The notes under the pieces were generated by a model that saw nothing but the letters and a program-made list of their open reading frames with translations, made no database searches and was not told the origin of the DNA. Shown piece after piece: positions 26,532 through 36,594 of a stretch of 64,000 bases of DNA. The stretch's first letter is position 1. The number at the start of each line of letters is the position of its first letter. The stretch is from Halopseudomonas pertucinogena (GTDB lineage Bacteria; Pseudomonadota; Gammaproteobacteria; Pseudomonadales; Pseudomonadaceae). The translations under genes were made by a program, and so were the position numbers. The stretch lies in the NCBI RefSeq assembly GCF_014646575.1, contig NZ_BMNN01000001.1, positions 496,001 to 560,000 of the forward strand. The letters run 5' to 3'.

Positions 26532-27188
26532 ATGGAGACAACCTACGAAATACTGATCGCCGATGATCACCCCCTTTTCCGTAGTGCGTTGTTCCAGGCT
26601 CTCGATGCAGGATTACCCGGCGATATCCGCCTCACCGAGGCCGGTTCCATTGCCGATCTCCAGACGCTGCTTGAGCAGCGCAGCAACTGGGATCTGGTGC
26701 TGCTTGATCTCAACATGCCGGGGGCCCACGGTTTTTCCGGGCTGGTATTGCTGCGCAGCCAGTATCCGCAGGTACCGGTGGTGGTCATCTCCGCCCAGGA
26801 AGGCGCGGCGGTGGTTCGTCGGGCCAGGGACTTCGGCGCGAGCGGCTTCATTCCCAAATCCTCCAGCCTTGAAGACATCCAGCGCTCTGTGCAGGATGTA
26901 CTGGACGGTGACACCTGCTGGCCAGACCAGATCAATGAGGCTGTGTCGCCATTGAGTTCGGAGCAGGAGGCCATCAGCGCCCAGCTGGCCAGTCTGACGC
27001 CACAGCAGTTCAGGGTGCTGAGCATGGTGTGCGACGGCCTGCTGAACAAGCAGATCGCCTATGAGCTGAATGTGTCCGAGGCCACCGTGAAGGCCCACGT
27101 CACGGCCATCTTCCGCAAGCTCGGCGTACGTACCCGCACTCAGGCGGCGCTCGCTCTCCAGCACATGGAGCTGGCCCGCAACCCCTGA
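26532..27188 (+). CDS. erdR: LuxR-type response regulator, ErdR/CrbR-like
   Basis: The 218-residue protein has a receiver domain with the acidic pair Asp11-Asp12 and phosphoacceptor Asp59 (LLDLNMPG), then a LuxR/NarL helix-turn-helix (LTPQQFRVL to SEATVKAHVTAIFRKL). It starts 12 bases after an AGGAAG Shine-Dalgarno. Directly downstream is an SSS-type sensor kinase. In Pseudomonas, ErdR (PA3604, near the recA-recX region) works with MxtR; in Vibrio the same pair is called CrbR/CrbS. Both control acetate uptake and activation genes. The identification is by domain architecture and gene neighbourhood. Confidence 0.82.
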   Translation: METTYEILIADDHPLFRSALFQALDAGLPGDIRLTEAGSIADLQTLLEQRSNWDLVLLDLNMPGAHGFSGLVLLRSQYPQVPVVVISAQEGAAVVRRARDFGASGFIPKSSSLEDIQRSVQDVLDGDTCWPDQINEAVSPLSSEQEAISAQLASLTPQQFRVLSMVCDGLLNKQIAYELNVSEATVKAHVTAIFRKLGVRTRTQAALALQHMELARNP

Positions 27189-27303
27189 GGCAGACACGTC
27201 CGGGCGGGGCGTCTGCTTCGACTTAGGTATGAGGTGCCGCCGCTGGGCAAAGGCGGTTGCGCCTGCCAGACTATGCCGCCTTTACACGAGGTGAATTCCA
27301 CCA

Positions 27304-30300
27304 ATGATGCTCTCAGGTGGGCTGGTTGCGTCCACATTCCTGATCTATATCGCCCTGCTGTTCGCGATCGCCTTCTGGGGCGACCGGCAGACCGGCGAGT
27401 TCGGCCCGCGCCTGCGCATCTGGGTCTACAGCCTGTCCATTGCCGTCTGGTGTACCAGCTGGACCTTCTTCGGCGCGGTGGGCATGGCCGCAGGCCAGAT
27501 GTGGGACTTCCTGCCCATCTATATCGGGCCGATCATCCTGTGCATGGTCGGGTGGCGCATGATCGCGCGCATGCTGGCCATCAGCAAACAGGAGAACATC
27601 ACCTCCATCGCCGACTTTATCGCCTCCCGCTACGGCAAATCCCAGAGCCTGGGGGTGGTGGTGACCGCGCTGTGTCTGGTCAGCGTGCTGCCTTATATTG
27701 CCCTGCAGCTCAAGAGTATCGTGCTGGGCTTCAATCTGCTGACCGGCACCGGTGTGTCCCTGACCGGAGGAGAAGTCAGCAGCTCCGATGAAACCGCGCT
27801 GGTGGTAACGCTGGTCCTGGCGCTGTTCACCATCCTGTTCGGTACCCGCAGTCTGGACGCCACCGAGCACCACCGCGGCATGATGCTGGCCATTGCCTTC
27901 GAGTCCCTGGTCAAGCTCCTGGCGTTCATCGCGGTCGGCGTGTTCGTCACCTTCATCCTGTTCGGCGGGGTGGGCGAACTGATCGAGCGGGCCACCAGCA
28001 GCCCGGCGCTGGAGGAATACTGGCAGCGGGAAACCATGCACATGAACCTGGCGTTCCAGACGTTGATCGCTATCCTGGCGTTCCTGTGTCTGCCGCGGCA
28101 GTTTCAGGTGGCGGTGGTGGAGAACATCCAGTCCGGCGACCTGCGGGCCGCGCGCTGGGTGTTCCCGGCTTATCTTCTGCTGGCCGGCATCTTCGTATTG
28201 CCGATCAGCCTGGCCGGGCAGTTGCAGTTCGGCACCGAGCTGTCGCCGGATTCCTACGTAATCAACGTGCCGCTGATGGAAGGACGCCCGGTTCTCGCAT
28301 TGCTGGCCTTTCTCGGCGGCGCATCGGCCGCCACCGGCATGGTCATTGTTGCGGCCATTGCACTGAGCACCATGGTCTCCAACGACGTGGTCATGCCGCT
28401 GCTGCTGCGCAAGCGCAAGCAGCAGGAGCGCTCCTACGAGGAATTCCGCGGGTGGATGCTCAACCTGCGGCGCAGCGCGATCCTGATCATCCTGCTGCTG
28501 GCCTACGTGGTGTACCGCATGATTGCCAACTCAGGCAGCCTGGCCAACACCGGGCAGATCGCGTTCGGCTCGATCGCCCAGCTGGCGCCGGCCATGTTCG
28601 GTGCGCTGTTCTGGAAACAGGCCAATCGCACCGGGGTACTTGCCGGCCTGCTGGTGGGCGTCAGTCTCTGGTTCTATCTGCTGGTCATGCCGCTGCTCCA
28701 GGCGGTCAACGTGGCGGACATGCCGCTGCTGCAGGGGATGTATCCGGATGCCTTCGGACTGCCGCTGGACCCGATCACCCTGGGCAGTCTGGTTGCGCTG
28801 GGCTGCAATTTCGTGGTGTTCGTGGTGGTGTCGCTCTTCAGCCGTACCCGGGTAACCGAGCACTGGCAGGCCAGCCGCTTCGTCAGTCTTGATGACGAGC
28901 TGGACAGTGGCCCAAGCCGGGCGATGCTGCGGGTTACCGTGGCGGATCTGCTGATGCTCGCTGCGCGGTTCGTCGGTGACGAGCGGGCGCAGACCGGCTT
29001 CGAGCGCTTTGCCGAGGCCCAGGGCGTGGTGTTCAACCCGGCGCAGGTGGCTGACAGCAACTGGATCACCCAGACCGAGCGGCTGCTGGCAGGGGTGCTG
29101 GGCGCCTCGTCGGCACGGGTGGTGGTGAAGGCAGCGATCGAAGGCCGGGACATGCACTTCGAGGATGTGGTGCGCATTGTCGACGAGGCCTCCGAGGTAC
29201 TGCAGTTCAACCGCGGCCTGCTGCAGGGCGCGATCGAGAACATTACCCAGGGCATCAGCGTGGTCGACAAGGAGCTGCGGCTGGTAGCCTGGAACCAGCG
29301 CTATCTGGAAATGTTCCAGTATCCCGACGGCCTGATCACCATCGGCCGGCCGATTGCCGATCTGATTCTGTGCAATGCCAAGCGCGGCCTGTGCGGCCCC
29401 GGTGACCCTTACATGCACATGGAAAAGCGCGTCAACTGGATGCGCCGCGGCACGGCCCACCGCTCCGAGCGGCTGTTCCCCACCGGTCGGGTGATCGAGA
29501 TCATCGGTAATCCCATGCCGGGCGGCGGCTTTGTCATGAGCTTCACCGACATCACCGCCTTCCGCGAGGCCGAGAACGCGCTCAAGGAAGCCAACGAGAG
29601 CCTCGAACAGCGGGTAATCGAACGCACCCGCGAATTGTCCGAGCTGAACAAGGCGCTGATCCAGGCCAAGGCCCAGACCGAGCAGGCCAGTCAGTCGAAG
29701 GGGCGCTTCCTGATGGCGGTCAGTCATGACCTGATGCAGCCGATGAACGCCGCGCGGCTGTTCTCCGCCTCGCTGGCCCATCAGCCCAATCTGCCGCTGG
29801 AAGCACAGGAGCTGGTACGGCATCTGGATACCTCCCTGCGCTCGGCGGAGGATCTGATTTCCGACCTGCTCGATCTGTCCCGCCTTGAGTCGGGGCGCAT
29901 CACTCCCGAGTGGAGCGACTTCGTGCTGACCGAGCTGATCGAGCCGCTGCGCGTGGAGTTCGGCGCTCTTGCGCTGGAGCAGGGCGTGGATCTGCGGGTA
30001 CACAACAGCCGGCTGCGGGTGCGCAGTGACATCCGCCTGCTGCGCCGTATCCTGCAGAATTTCCTGACCAACGCCTTCCGCTATGCCGGCAATTCCCGCG
30101 TGGTGCTGGGCATGCGCCGGCTGCCCGATGCGGTGCGCCTCGAAGTCTGGGACCAGGGGCCTGGCATCCCGCGGGACAAGCTGCAGACGATCTTCGAGGA
30201 GTTCCAGCGGCTGGATAACCACCGTACTCAGGCCGAGAAGGGGCTGGGGCTTGGCCTGGCGATAGCCGACGGCCTGTGCCGGGTGCTGGGCCATGAACTG

Positions 30301-30777
30301 TCGGTGCGCTCCTGGCCGGGGCGTGGCAGCGTGTTCAGCGTGACGGTGCCGCTGGCCCGCTATGACCGGTCACCACGCGTTGCGCGGTCGGTGCAGGTGC
30401 CGCCGCTGAGCGGTGCCCAGGTGCTGTGCATCGATAACGAGGCGACCATTCTCACCGGCATGCAGAGCCTGCTCAGCCGCTGGCAGTGCAACGTCGCGGT
30501 GGCGCGGGACCGCAAGGAGGTTCAGGCGGTGCTGGACAGCGGGTTCATGCCCGAGCTGGTGCTGGCCGACTACCATCTGGATAATGGCGACACCGGACTT
30601 GAACTCATGAACTGGCTGCGGGAGAAGATCAATCCCGATCTGCCCGGCGTGGTCATCAGTGCCGACGGTCGTAACGAACTGGTCACGCGGATCCGTCTGC
30701 ACGGGCTCGACTATCTGCCCAAACCGGTAAAGCCGGCGGCACTGCGCGCGCTGATCAGCCGCTACGTCAGTCTCTGA
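27304..30777 (+). CDS. mxtR: Hybrid histidine kinase with sodium/solute-symporter sensor domain, MxtR/CrbS-like
   Basis: The 1157-residue protein begins with about 12-13 membrane segments of the sodium:solute symporter fold (1 to about 530). It continues with a linker, a PAS domain (about 640-760, [22 protein letters not shown]) and a coiled coil. The histidine kinase core has the H-box [13 protein letters not shown] near residue 811 and the ATPase blocks NFLTNA, GPGIP and GLGLGLA. A C-terminal receiver has the phosphoacceptor near Asp1089. This is the MxtR/CrbS architecture: the transporter-like part may sense or move a carboxylate. It is 115 bases after the regulator gene. In P. aeruginosa the two genes are unlinked, while here they are adjacent as in Vibrio. 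Confidence 0.88.
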   Translation: MMLSGGLVASTFLIYIALLFAIAFWGDRQTGEFGPRLRIWVYSLSIAVWCTSWTFFGAVGMAAGQMWDFLPIYIGPIILCMVGWRMIARMLAISKQENITSIADFIASRYGKSQSLGVVVTALCLVSVLPYIALQLKSIVLGFNLLTGTGVSLTGGEVSSSDETALVVTLVLALFTILFGTRSLDATEHHRGMMLAIAFESLVKLLAFIAVGVFVTFILFGGVGELIERATSSPALEEYWQRETMHMNLAFQTLIAILAFLCLPRQFQVAVVENIQSGDLRAARWVFPAYLLLAGIFVLPISLAGQLQFGTELSPDSYVINVPLMEGRPVLALLAFLGGASAATGMVIVAAIALSTMVSNDVVMPLLLRKRKQQERSYEEFRGWMLNLRRSAILIILLLAYVVYRMIANSGSLANTGQIAFGSIAQLAPAMFGALFWKQANRTGVLAGLLVGVSLWFYLLVMPLLQAVNVADMPLLQGMYPDAFGLPLDPITLGSLVALGCNFVVFVVVSLFSRTRVTEHWQASRFVSLDDELDSGPSRAMLRVTVADLLMLAARFVGDERAQTGFERFAEAQGVVFNPAQVADSNWITQTERLLAGVLGASSARVVVKAAIEGRDMHFEDVVRIVDEASEVLQFNRGLLQGAIENITQGISVVDKELRLVAWNQRYLEMFQYPDGLITIGRPIADLILCNAKRGLCGPGDPYMHMEKRVNWMRRGTAHRSERLFPTGRVIEIIGNPMPGGGFVMSFTDITAFREAENALKEANESLEQRVIERTRELSELNKALIQAKAQTEQASQSKGRFLMAVSHDLMQPMNAARLFSASLAHQPNLPLEAQELVRHLDTSLRSAEDLISDLLDLSRLESGRITPEWSDFVLTELIEPLRVEFGALALEQGVDLRVHNSRLRVRSDIRLLRRILQNFLTNAFRYAGNSRVVLGMRRLPDAVRLEVWDQGPGIPRDKLQTIFEEFQRLDNHRTQAEKGLGLGLAIADGLCRVLGHELSVRSWPGRGSVFSVTVPLARYDRSPRVARSVQVPPLSGAQVLCIDNEATILTGMQSLLSRWQCNVAVARDRKEVQAVLDSGFMPELVLADYHLDNGDTGLELMNWLREKINPDLPGVVISADGRNELVTRIRLHGLDYLPKPVKPAALRALISRYVSL

Positions 30778-30802
30778 ATACGTTTTGCTACCTGGGATTA
30801 GA

Positions 30803-31525
30803 ATGTCTGCATCGCGGGAATTCCTGCTGGGCATGCGCGATACCATACCCATGCTCGTGGGCGCCGTGCCCTTCGGCATTGTCTACGGCACCCTGGCGGT
30901 CTCGTCGGGATTGTCGGTGGGTGCCACCCTGGCCATGTCGCTGCTGGTGTTCGCCGGCTCGGCGCAGTTTGTCGCTGCCAGCCTGGTTGCCTCCGGCACC
31001 AGCCTGACGGTGATCCTGCTGACCACCCTCATCGTCAATCTGCGACACATGCTCTACAGCGCCAGCCTGCTGCCCTTCGTGCGGCATCTGCCCCAGCGCT
31101 GGCGGGTGGCGCTGGCGTTCTGGCTGACCGATGAGAGTTTCGCGGTCGTGCACCGCCATTATCTGTTGAATGACTCGCCGCTGGAGCGCAAGCACTGGTA
31201 CTTCCTGGGATCGTGCCTGGCCATGTACAGCCTGTGGTTCGCCTGCTCGCTGGTTGGCGTGTTGCTGGGCCAGGCGCTGCCTTCGCTGGGCGACTGGGGG
31301 CTGGACTTTGCCATGATCGCCACCTTCATCGGCATCGTGGTGCCGCTGCTGCGCAATCAGCCGATGATCGTGGCGGCGCTGGTAGCCAGCACGGTGGCCG
31401 TGGCTGCCCATGGTCTGCCCTGGAAGCTGGGCCTGATGCTGGCAGCGCTGCTTGGGGTGACGGCCGGGGTGGTGGCCGAGCGCTGGGCGCTCCGCGATCG
31501 GCCTGCCGCGGTGGAGGCGCCATGA
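30803..31525 (+). CDS. azlC: AzlC-family branched-chain amino acid permease, large subunit
   Basis: The 240-residue protein has the AzlC signature near its N-terminus ([16 protein letters not shown]) and about 7-8 membrane segments, with the conserved [11 protein letters not shown] block. AzlC with AzlD exports branched-chain amino acids or related compounds. I chose ATG at 30803 over a TTG 18 bases earlier, since [13 protein letters not shown] is the usual leader and lies next to the TM. Its stop overlaps the azlD start (ATGA). Confidence 0.9.
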   Translation: MSASREFLLGMRDTIPMLVGAVPFGIVYGTLAVSSGLSVGATLAMSLLVFAGSAQFVAASLVASGTSLTVILLTTLIVNLRHMLYSASLLPFVRHLPQRWRVALAFWLTDESFAVVHRHYLLNDSPLERKHWYFLGSCLAMYSLWFACSLVGVLLGQALPSLGDWGLDFAMIATFIGIVVPLLRNQPMIVAALVASTVAVAAHGLPWKLGLMLAALLGVTAGVVAERWALRDRPAAVEAP

Positions 31526-31848
31526 ACACTTTCGAGATTGCCCTGATTCTGGGCATGGCGGTCATCACCTTCGCCATCCGCTACACATTGTTCGCGGTGG
31601 GCCACAAGGTCCGCTTCAGCCCGCTGGTGACCCAGGCGCTGACCTATGTGCCGGTGGCGGTGCTGTCGGCCATCGCCGTGCCGGTCATGCTGATGCCCGA
31701 TGGCGAAGGGCTGCAGCTGTCGCTGGATAACGATTATCTGGTCGGCGGTGTTGCCGCCATCATCATCGCCGCGCGCTGGCGCAACCTGCTGGCAACCATC
31801 GCCGGCGGCATCCTGTGCTTCTTCCTGTGGCGCTTTCTCTACGGCTGA
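31522..31848 (+). CDS. azlD: AzlD-family small permease subunit
   Basis: This 108-residue protein has four membrane segments and the AzlD pattern IRYTLFAVG plus [10 protein letters not shown]. It begins inside the azlC stop codon (ATGA overlap), which indicates translational coupling, and forms the two-part exporter with AzlC. The last 10 bases overlap the 3' end of the convergent MFS gene. Confidence 0.9.
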   Translation: MNTFEIALILGMAVITFAIRYTLFAVGHKVRFSPLVTQALTYVPVAVLSAIAVPVMLMPDGEGLQLSLDNDYLVGGVAAIIIAARWRNLLATIAGGILCFFLWRFLYG

Positions 31849-33026
31849 ACCTGCTTGCGCATGAATGTCAGCGCCACCGCCGCGATTGAAATCAGCACGG
31901 TGAACCCGAGCATGCTGTTGACCATACCCAGCCGGTCGCTGGCAAAACCCAGCCCCAGCACCACGGTGGCCATGGTCAGATAGGCGGCCAGATAGAACGC
32001 CGAGGTCATGCCGCCACGTTCGGCCGGTGGCGCCGAGCGGGCGATGGTGATCGTCGCGATCACCCCCGTAGTGCCGGCGCCCATGCCGGTGGCAACGGTC
32101 GCAAGACTGAACAGCCATACCGACTCCATCAGCACCGCGCCGGCCAGCGCGCCGAGACCTGCGATCAGCAACGCCGGCCCGAGGATCAGCAGGCGGCTGA
32201 GGGGCTGGCGCTGGCTGGCAAACTGCGTCACACCCGCCACCAGTTGCCAACCCGCAGCGAACAGACCGGCCAGGGCCAGCTCGGTAACGCCGATCAGATC
32301 CCGCGCCATCGATGGTCCCAGGGACGAATAGAGGCTGCCGGTGGACCAGGCCAGACACATGGCGGAGGCGGCAAACAGGAAGGTGCCCAGCAGATGGCGC
32401 GGCACCCGTATCGGCGTGGGCCGCCAGGCGCGCATGCTGAACCCCGGTTGCCGCTGGCCCAGGTCGCTCGGCCAGGGCGCCCTCAACAGCATGAAGATGC
32501 ACGCCAGACAGAGCACGATGGTGACAGTGAAGGCCCATATATGTGCGTGGTTGCTCCAGAGCAGGGCCAGTGAACTCACGGTTGGCCCCATGCTCGCCCC
32601 CAGAGTGAAGGCCAGGGCGGCGAAGGTCGCGCCGCGGGCCCAGTTGCCGTTCGGCTCCATCTCGACCACGGCGGCAGTGGCCGCCCCCGTGACCAGACCG
32701 GTGCCGATACCGGTGAGCAGGCGGGCGAGCCCGAGCTGATGGATGTCCGAGGCCAGCATGAAGATTGCCGACCCGCAGAGGATGAACACCAGGCCCGGCA
32801 GCAGCATCTGCCGTCGACCGACCTGATCGGAGAGCGAGCCCATGGTCAGCAGCGTGACCACCACGCCCAGCACGTAGATCGAGAACACGGCGGTCAGTGC
32901 GGTGGAAGAGAAGCCCCAGGCTTGCTGCCACATGGCATACAGCGGCGTCGGCGTATGGCTGGCAAAGATGGTGGTGAAGATGGCCAGCAGGCAGGCGGCC
33001 ATTGCCGGGGATCTGAGGTGCTTCAT
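31839..33026 (-). CDS. Major facilitator superfamily transporter
   Basis: The 395 residues form about 12 membrane segments. The MFS loop 2-3 motif is recognisable as GSLSDQVGRRQ near residues 63-73. The substrate is not predictable; the closest general class is drug or metabolite efflux (UhpB-unrelated, YfcJ-like length). It is a single gene whose last codons overlap azlD on the other strand by 10 bases. Confidence 0.82.
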   Translation of the reverse strand: MKHLRSPAMAACLLAIFTTIFASHTPTPLYAMWQQAWGFSSTALTAVFSIYVLGVVVTLLTMGSLSDQVGRRQMLLPGLVFILCGSAIFMLASDIHQLGLARLLTGIGTGLVTGAATAAVVEMEPNGNWARGATFAALAFTLGASMGPTVSSLALLWSNHAHIWAFTVTIVLCLACIFMLLRAPWPSDLGQRQPGFSMRAWRPTPIRVPRHLLGTFLFAASAMCLAWSTGSLYSSLGPSMARDLIGVTELALAGLFAAGWQLVAGVTQFASQRQPLSRLLILGPALLIAGLGALAGAVLMESVWLFSLATVATGMGAGTTGVIATITIARSAPPAERGGMTSAFYLAAYLTMATVVLGLGFASDRLGMVNSMLGFTVLISIAAVALTFMRKQVQP

Positions 33027-33230
33027 GTTATCCGGGTCGACAGGGCGAAGGGTTCGACATTATTGCAGAACGGGCGATAGTATGGGCAGCAGGGGTGATA
33101 TCAGGGTGACTTATGTCCCGTCATGTAAACAGACTGTAAAAGTATTCTGATTATAGGCCCGCCGGCGGGGCTGCTATGATGGCCGCAGAGAGCGGTTCGG
33201 TCTGAGCCCGTCGAACACTGAAGGGAGCCA

Positions 33231-34403
33231 ATGAGTACACCCCCATCACCCACCATCGTCTCGTCCCACTCGGTTGCACGCTGGCTGTTGCTGCTGGTGG
33301 TTGTCGCCGGAATCTATTTCTTTCATGGTTTCATTGTTCCGGTACTGGCCGCGCTGATTGTCGCGTTCGCCAGCTGGCCGCTGTACCAGCACCTGCTGCG
33401 CCTGTGCGGCGGACGCCGCAACCTTGCCTCGGCTATTGCCATCGTGCTGATCCTGGTGGTGATAGTGGTGCCGCTGACCATGGCGCTGAGCTTTGCGCTG
33501 GAAGAGGCGCAGAGCTGGATGGCCTGGCTGGTGGAGGCCAACCGGGTCGGTGCCGAGGTGCCGGGCTGGATTGCGGCGCTGCCCTTTGTCGGCATCTGGC
33601 TGGCGGAGCAGTGGAACGAATATCTCAACCACCCCCACGCCATAAGCGAGATCATCCAGATGGCCAGCGGGCAGCATCTGGGCAACGTCTCGCGGGTCAT
33701 CATGACCATGAGCGGCAAGGCGTTCTCTCTCGCGCTGGCACTGCTGTTCATGCTGATCACCCTGTTCTTCCTGTACCGTGACGGGCGCACCCTCGTGGCC
33801 CAGCTGGACCGGGTGGGGGAGGGCGTGCTGCCGGCGCGCTGGCAGCGGTTCTCGCGCATGGTACCGGCCACCGTTACCGCTACCGTTATCGGCATGGGAC
33901 TGATCGCCATAGGCGAGGGCATCGTGCTGGGTATCGCCTACTGGATAGCCGGTGTTCCTTCCCCGGTGGCGCTGGGTGTGATCACCGGTGTGATGGCGCT
34001 GATACCCGGCGGCGCACCGCTGGCCTTCACTCTGGTGTCGCTCTACCTGGTCGGCAGCGGCGACCTGTTTGCCGGGGTGGCGCTGTTCATCTGGGGTTCG
34101 GTCGAGCTGTTCATCGTCGACAAGACCATCCGCCCGTCACTGGTCGGCGGACCGATCAAACTGCCGTTCCTGCTGACTTTCTTCGGTCTGATCGGCGGGG
34201 TGACCACCATGGGGCTGGTGGGGCTGTTCGTCGGCCCGGTACTGATGTCGCTGCTGCTGGCCATCTGGCGGGAATGGGTGCATGACGGCGACCCGCTGCT
34301 GTTGATCGAGCCGACCCGGCCGCCCTCAGCAGGCGGGCCGGTTCAGCGCAGCCCGGGAGACAGCGACAGCCCGCTGGCCAGGGCGCCGAGCGAGAGCGGG
34401 TAG
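33231..34403 (+). CDS. AI-2E-family transporter (PerM type)
   Basis: The 390-residue protein has about seven or eight membrane segments and the AI-2E family pattern, with GGRRNLASAIAIV, the conserved ALIPGGAPL block and the final GLFVGPVL. Members include TqsA, YdiK and PerM; many are ion or small-molecule permeases rather than autoinducer exporters, so the substrate is open. It starts after GAAGGGAG. Its 3' end overlaps the opposite-strand hydrolase gene by 61 bases, and the last 30 residues are polar and Pro/Ser-rich, suggesting a recently extended tail. Confidence 0.87.
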   Translation: MSTPPSPTIVSSHSVARWLLLLVVVAGIYFFHGFIVPVLAALIVAFASWPLYQHLLRLCGGRRNLASAIAIVLILVVIVVPLTMALSFALEEAQSWMAWLVEANRVGAEVPGWIAALPFVGIWLAEQWNEYLNHPHAISEIIQMASGQHLGNVSRVIMTMSGKAFSLALALLFMLITLFFLYRDGRTLVAQLDRVGEGVLPARWQRFSRMVPATVTATVIGMGLIAIGEGIVLGIAYWIAGVPSPVALGVITGVMALIPGGAPLAFTLVSLYLVGSGDLFAGVALFIWGSVELFIVDKTIRPSLVGGPIKLPFLLTFFGLIGGVTTMGLVGLFVGPVLMSLLLAIWREWVHDGDPLLLIEPTRPPSAGGPVQRSPGDSDSPLARAPSESG

Positions 34404-35404
34404 TGCTCGTTCAGGGCGCGGTGCCACAGCGGCCTGAGGCCGGACAGGTCCCGCTCGGGTGCCGGCCACATCTCGACAGAATCGATCAGCTCCTGGGTGC
34501 CATCCTCCGTCTGCCTGCTCAGCGCAAAGCGGAAGGGGTGATAGCCGGTCATGCCCAGGCGCACGTCAGTTACCACCCAGTAGCCATCAATCAGGTCGTA
34601 GCGCAGCAGGTCATTGGTGAACCAGCGCAGGCGCTGATGCTGGGGTGAATCCGCCAGCGCCGCCCGGGCCTCGCTGACCCGGCGCGGCAGGCGTTCCAGC
34701 CGGGGCGGATTGCGATCCAGCCAGCTGGTCAGTCCCTCGTAGTAATCATCGCCGTCCACTGCCACCAGGCGCCATAACACCGTATTGAAGGGCGTCGGCG
34801 AGACGAACACCGCCTCCGGCTCGATGCCGGCCCGGGTCAGCGCCTGGTCCAGCCGCTGCTCGGCCATCTGCTTGCCCGCCAGGGTGCTGAGCAGATACAG
34901 CGTGCTCAGGCCCAGGGCCGCGTATTGCGCCCGCACCCCCAGGCGTCGCCTGAGCCCCACCGCCAGGGCAATGATCACCGCCGCCAGCAAGGGCACGGTA
35001 TACAGCGGGTCGATGATGAAGATGCTGGAAATCGCCACAGGCGGGGTGGTGAACGGCCAGAACAGCTGGGTGCCGTAGGTGGTAAAGGCATCCAGCAGCA
35101 CGTGGGTGGTCAGCACCAGCCATATGCACAGCCACAGACGCAGCCCGCTGTAATCGGGGTGGGGCCGGAAGCGCCGGACCAGCCAGGCCAGCAACACGCT
35201 GACGATCGCGACCACCAGCAGCGAGTGGCTGAAACCCCGGTGGTAGGTCATGTTGGCGACAGCATCGCCGTAGTCGATGACCACATCCATATCCGGCAGG
35301 GTGCCCAGCATCGCACCGTAAAGCAGGGCCTTGCGCCCTTGCCAACGCCCGAGCAGCGCGCCCTGGAGCGACGCGCCAAGTACCGCCTGGGTTATCGAGT
35401 CCAT
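34343..35404 (-). CDS. DUF457/YdjM-type membrane-bound metal-dependent hydrolase
   Basis: The 353 residues begin with the family signature MDSITQAVLGA, followed by GTLPDMDVVIDYGD and HRGFSHS. These place conserved Asp and His residues near the membrane surface, and HVLLDAFTTYG comes next. About five membrane segments precede a soluble C-terminal domain of about 170 residues. The family is annotated as metal-dependent hydrolase by similarity; the substrate is unknown. Its ATG overlaps the stop of the crotonase gene (TGATG), so the two are likely translated together. The 3' end overlaps the AI-2E transporter. Confidence 0.84.
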   Translation of the reverse strand: MDSITQAVLGASLQGALLGRWQGRKALLYGAMLGTLPDMDVVIDYGDAVANMTYHRGFSHSLLVVAIVSVLLAWLVRRFRPHPDYSGLRLWLCIWLVLTTHVLLDAFTTYGTQLFWPFTTPPVAISSIFIIDPLYTVPLLAAVIIALAVGLRRRLGVRAQYAALGLSTLYLLSTLAGKQMAEQRLDQALTRAGIEPEAVFVSPTPFNTVLWRLVAVDGDDYYEGLTSWLDRNPPRLERLPRRVSEARAALADSPQHQRLRWFTNDLLRYDLIDGYWVVTDVRLGMTGYHPFRFALSRQTEDGTQELIDSVEMWPAPERDLSGLRPLWHRALNEHYPLSLGALASGLSLSPGLR

Positions 35405-36093
35405 CAGAGCGTGTGCTGCTTGTCCTCTTCCACCGCCCAGTCAAGCCGCTCCAGCAGCGCCTTGCGGGTTTTCAGTTTGGTGTTGCGGTGGGCGGTCATG
35501 TTCAGCCTGGTCAGCTGCGCGGCCATGGCCAACGCCTCCGCTTCCAGCTCCTCGGCGGGCACCACGCGATCAAGGAAGCCGGCTTCAACAGCGTCCTGGG
35601 GGGAGAACATTTCGGCGTTGATGACCGTGCGGTTGAAGGCACTGTTGCTCAGCCGGGCGCGGGCCAGCTCGATACCGGCGTGGTGCATGGTCATGCCGAT
35701 CGCCACCTCATTCAGGCCGATCTTGAACGGCCCCTCAACGCCGATGCGGTAGTCCGCCGACAGCAGCAGGAAGGCGCCCTTGGCGATCGCGTGGCCGGTG
35801 CACACCGCCATCACCGGGAAGGGGTGCGACAGCAGCCGGCGGGACAGTGTCGAGCCGATGCTTACCAGGCCCTTGGCTGCGTCCGCGCTGGAGGTCATCA
35901 CCTTCAGGTCGTAGCCGCCGGAGAAAATACCGGGCTTGCCGCTGATCACCACCACCGCGCGGTCCTGCTCAGCACGGTCCAGTGCCGCATTCAGCTCGGC
36001 AAACAGCTCGGGCGACAGGGCATTGACCTTGCCGTTGTCCAGGCCGATACGGGCAATACCATCGGAAAAACTGTAGGAAACCAGCTCGCTCAT
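35404..36093 (-). CDS. Crotonase/enoyl-CoA hydratase family protein
   Basis: The 229-residue protein has the crotonase fold with the oxyanion-hole segment GIFSGGYDLK near residue 60 and a second at the position before LLLSADYRIG. At the usual catalytic glutamate sites (144 and 164 in rat hydratase) I see GLNEVAIGM with a Glu, but the second acid is not clear, so the exact reaction is uncertain. The start is ATG at 36093: GAGGGA lies 6 bases upstream, while the TTG one codon earlier is less favourable. It overlaps the next gene by the TGATG junction. Confidence 0.83.
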   Translation of the reverse strand: MSELVSYSFSDGIARIGLDNGKVNALSPELFAELNAALDRAEQDRAVVVISGKPGIFSGGYDLKVMTSSADAAKGLVSIGSTLSRRLLSHPFPVMAVCTGHAIAKGAFLLLSADYRIGVEGPFKIGLNEVAIGMTMHHAGIELARARLSNSAFNRTVINAEMFSPQDAVEAGFLDRVVPAEELEAEALAMAAQLTRLNMTAHRNTKLKTRKALLERLDWAVEEDKQHTL

Positions 36094-36258
36094 CAAAGAT
36101 CCCTCGGTTTGTGGAAGCTGCCGGTCCAGAGCCGGCCTGCATGGCAGTTTACTAGGAAGCCAATGACTGTCGAGTTCCGTAAATAGGGTTTGCCAAACCG
36201 CTCTGGTTTGGGTACATTAGCGCGCCTCGGAACTGGCAACGTCCAGCACCGGGATTGC

Positions 36259-36349
36259 GGAGAGGTGTCCGAGTGGCTGAAGGAGCACGCCTGGAAAGTG
36301 TGTATACGTTAATAGCGTATCGAGGGTTCGAATCCCTCCCTCTCCGCCA
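36259..36349 (+). tRNA. tRNA-Ser (anticodon GGA)
   Basis: The 91 bases fold into a class II tRNA. The acceptor stem is GGAGAGG/CCTCTCC, followed by discriminator G and an encoded CCA. The anticodon loop CTGGAAA gives GGA, reading UCC/UCU serine codons. A long variable arm GTGTATACGTTAATAGCGTA and the T loop GGGTTCGAATCCC are present. A strong terminator follows immediately. Confidence 0.97.
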
Positions 36350-36350
36350 A

Positions 36351-36395
36351 ATAAACGAAAAGGCCCAGCTGAAAAGCTGGGCCTTTTTCGTTTAT
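36351..36395 (+). terminator. Terminator of tRNA-Ser
   Basis: AAGGCCCAGCT-GAAA-AGCTGGGCCTT forms a perfect stem with a GAAA tetraloop, extended by flanking ATAAACG/CGTTTAT arms and a T5 tract. It begins 2 bases after the CCA end. Confidence 0.92.
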
Positions 36396-36435
36396 CAGGT
36401 GCAGGGTCGGTGAGAACCCTAACAGTTCGACCGAA

Positions 36436-36525
36436 GCCCGCGAAGCGGGCTGAGGAACGCCCGGAGCGCAGCGACGGCGGTCGTGGCGACGAACCGTCCC
36501 GAAGGGGGGGGAGGCGCAAAGCGCC
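36436..36525. repeat. Cluster of extragenic hairpins after tRNA-Ser
   Basis: Between the tRNA terminator and mesD (about 200 bases) there is no credible gene. Small perfect hairpins occur: GCCCGC-GAA-GCGGGC (36436-36450) and GGCGC-AAA-GCGCC (36513-36525), in a very GC-rich stretch with a run of eight G at 36504-36511. It looks like dispersed extragenic repeat material. Confidence 0.5.
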
Positions 36526-36594
36526 GAATAATCCCTCCCGCAGGAGCGGCTACGCTCGGAGTTGCCTCAGCGGGGCTTTTTCATTTCTACAGCA

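Noticed and set aside
36331-36545. Possible attachment site: 3' end of tRNA-Ser repeated downstream
   Set aside because: The match is only 10 bases, it lacks the acceptor stem and CCA, and no integrase or island lies between the copies.
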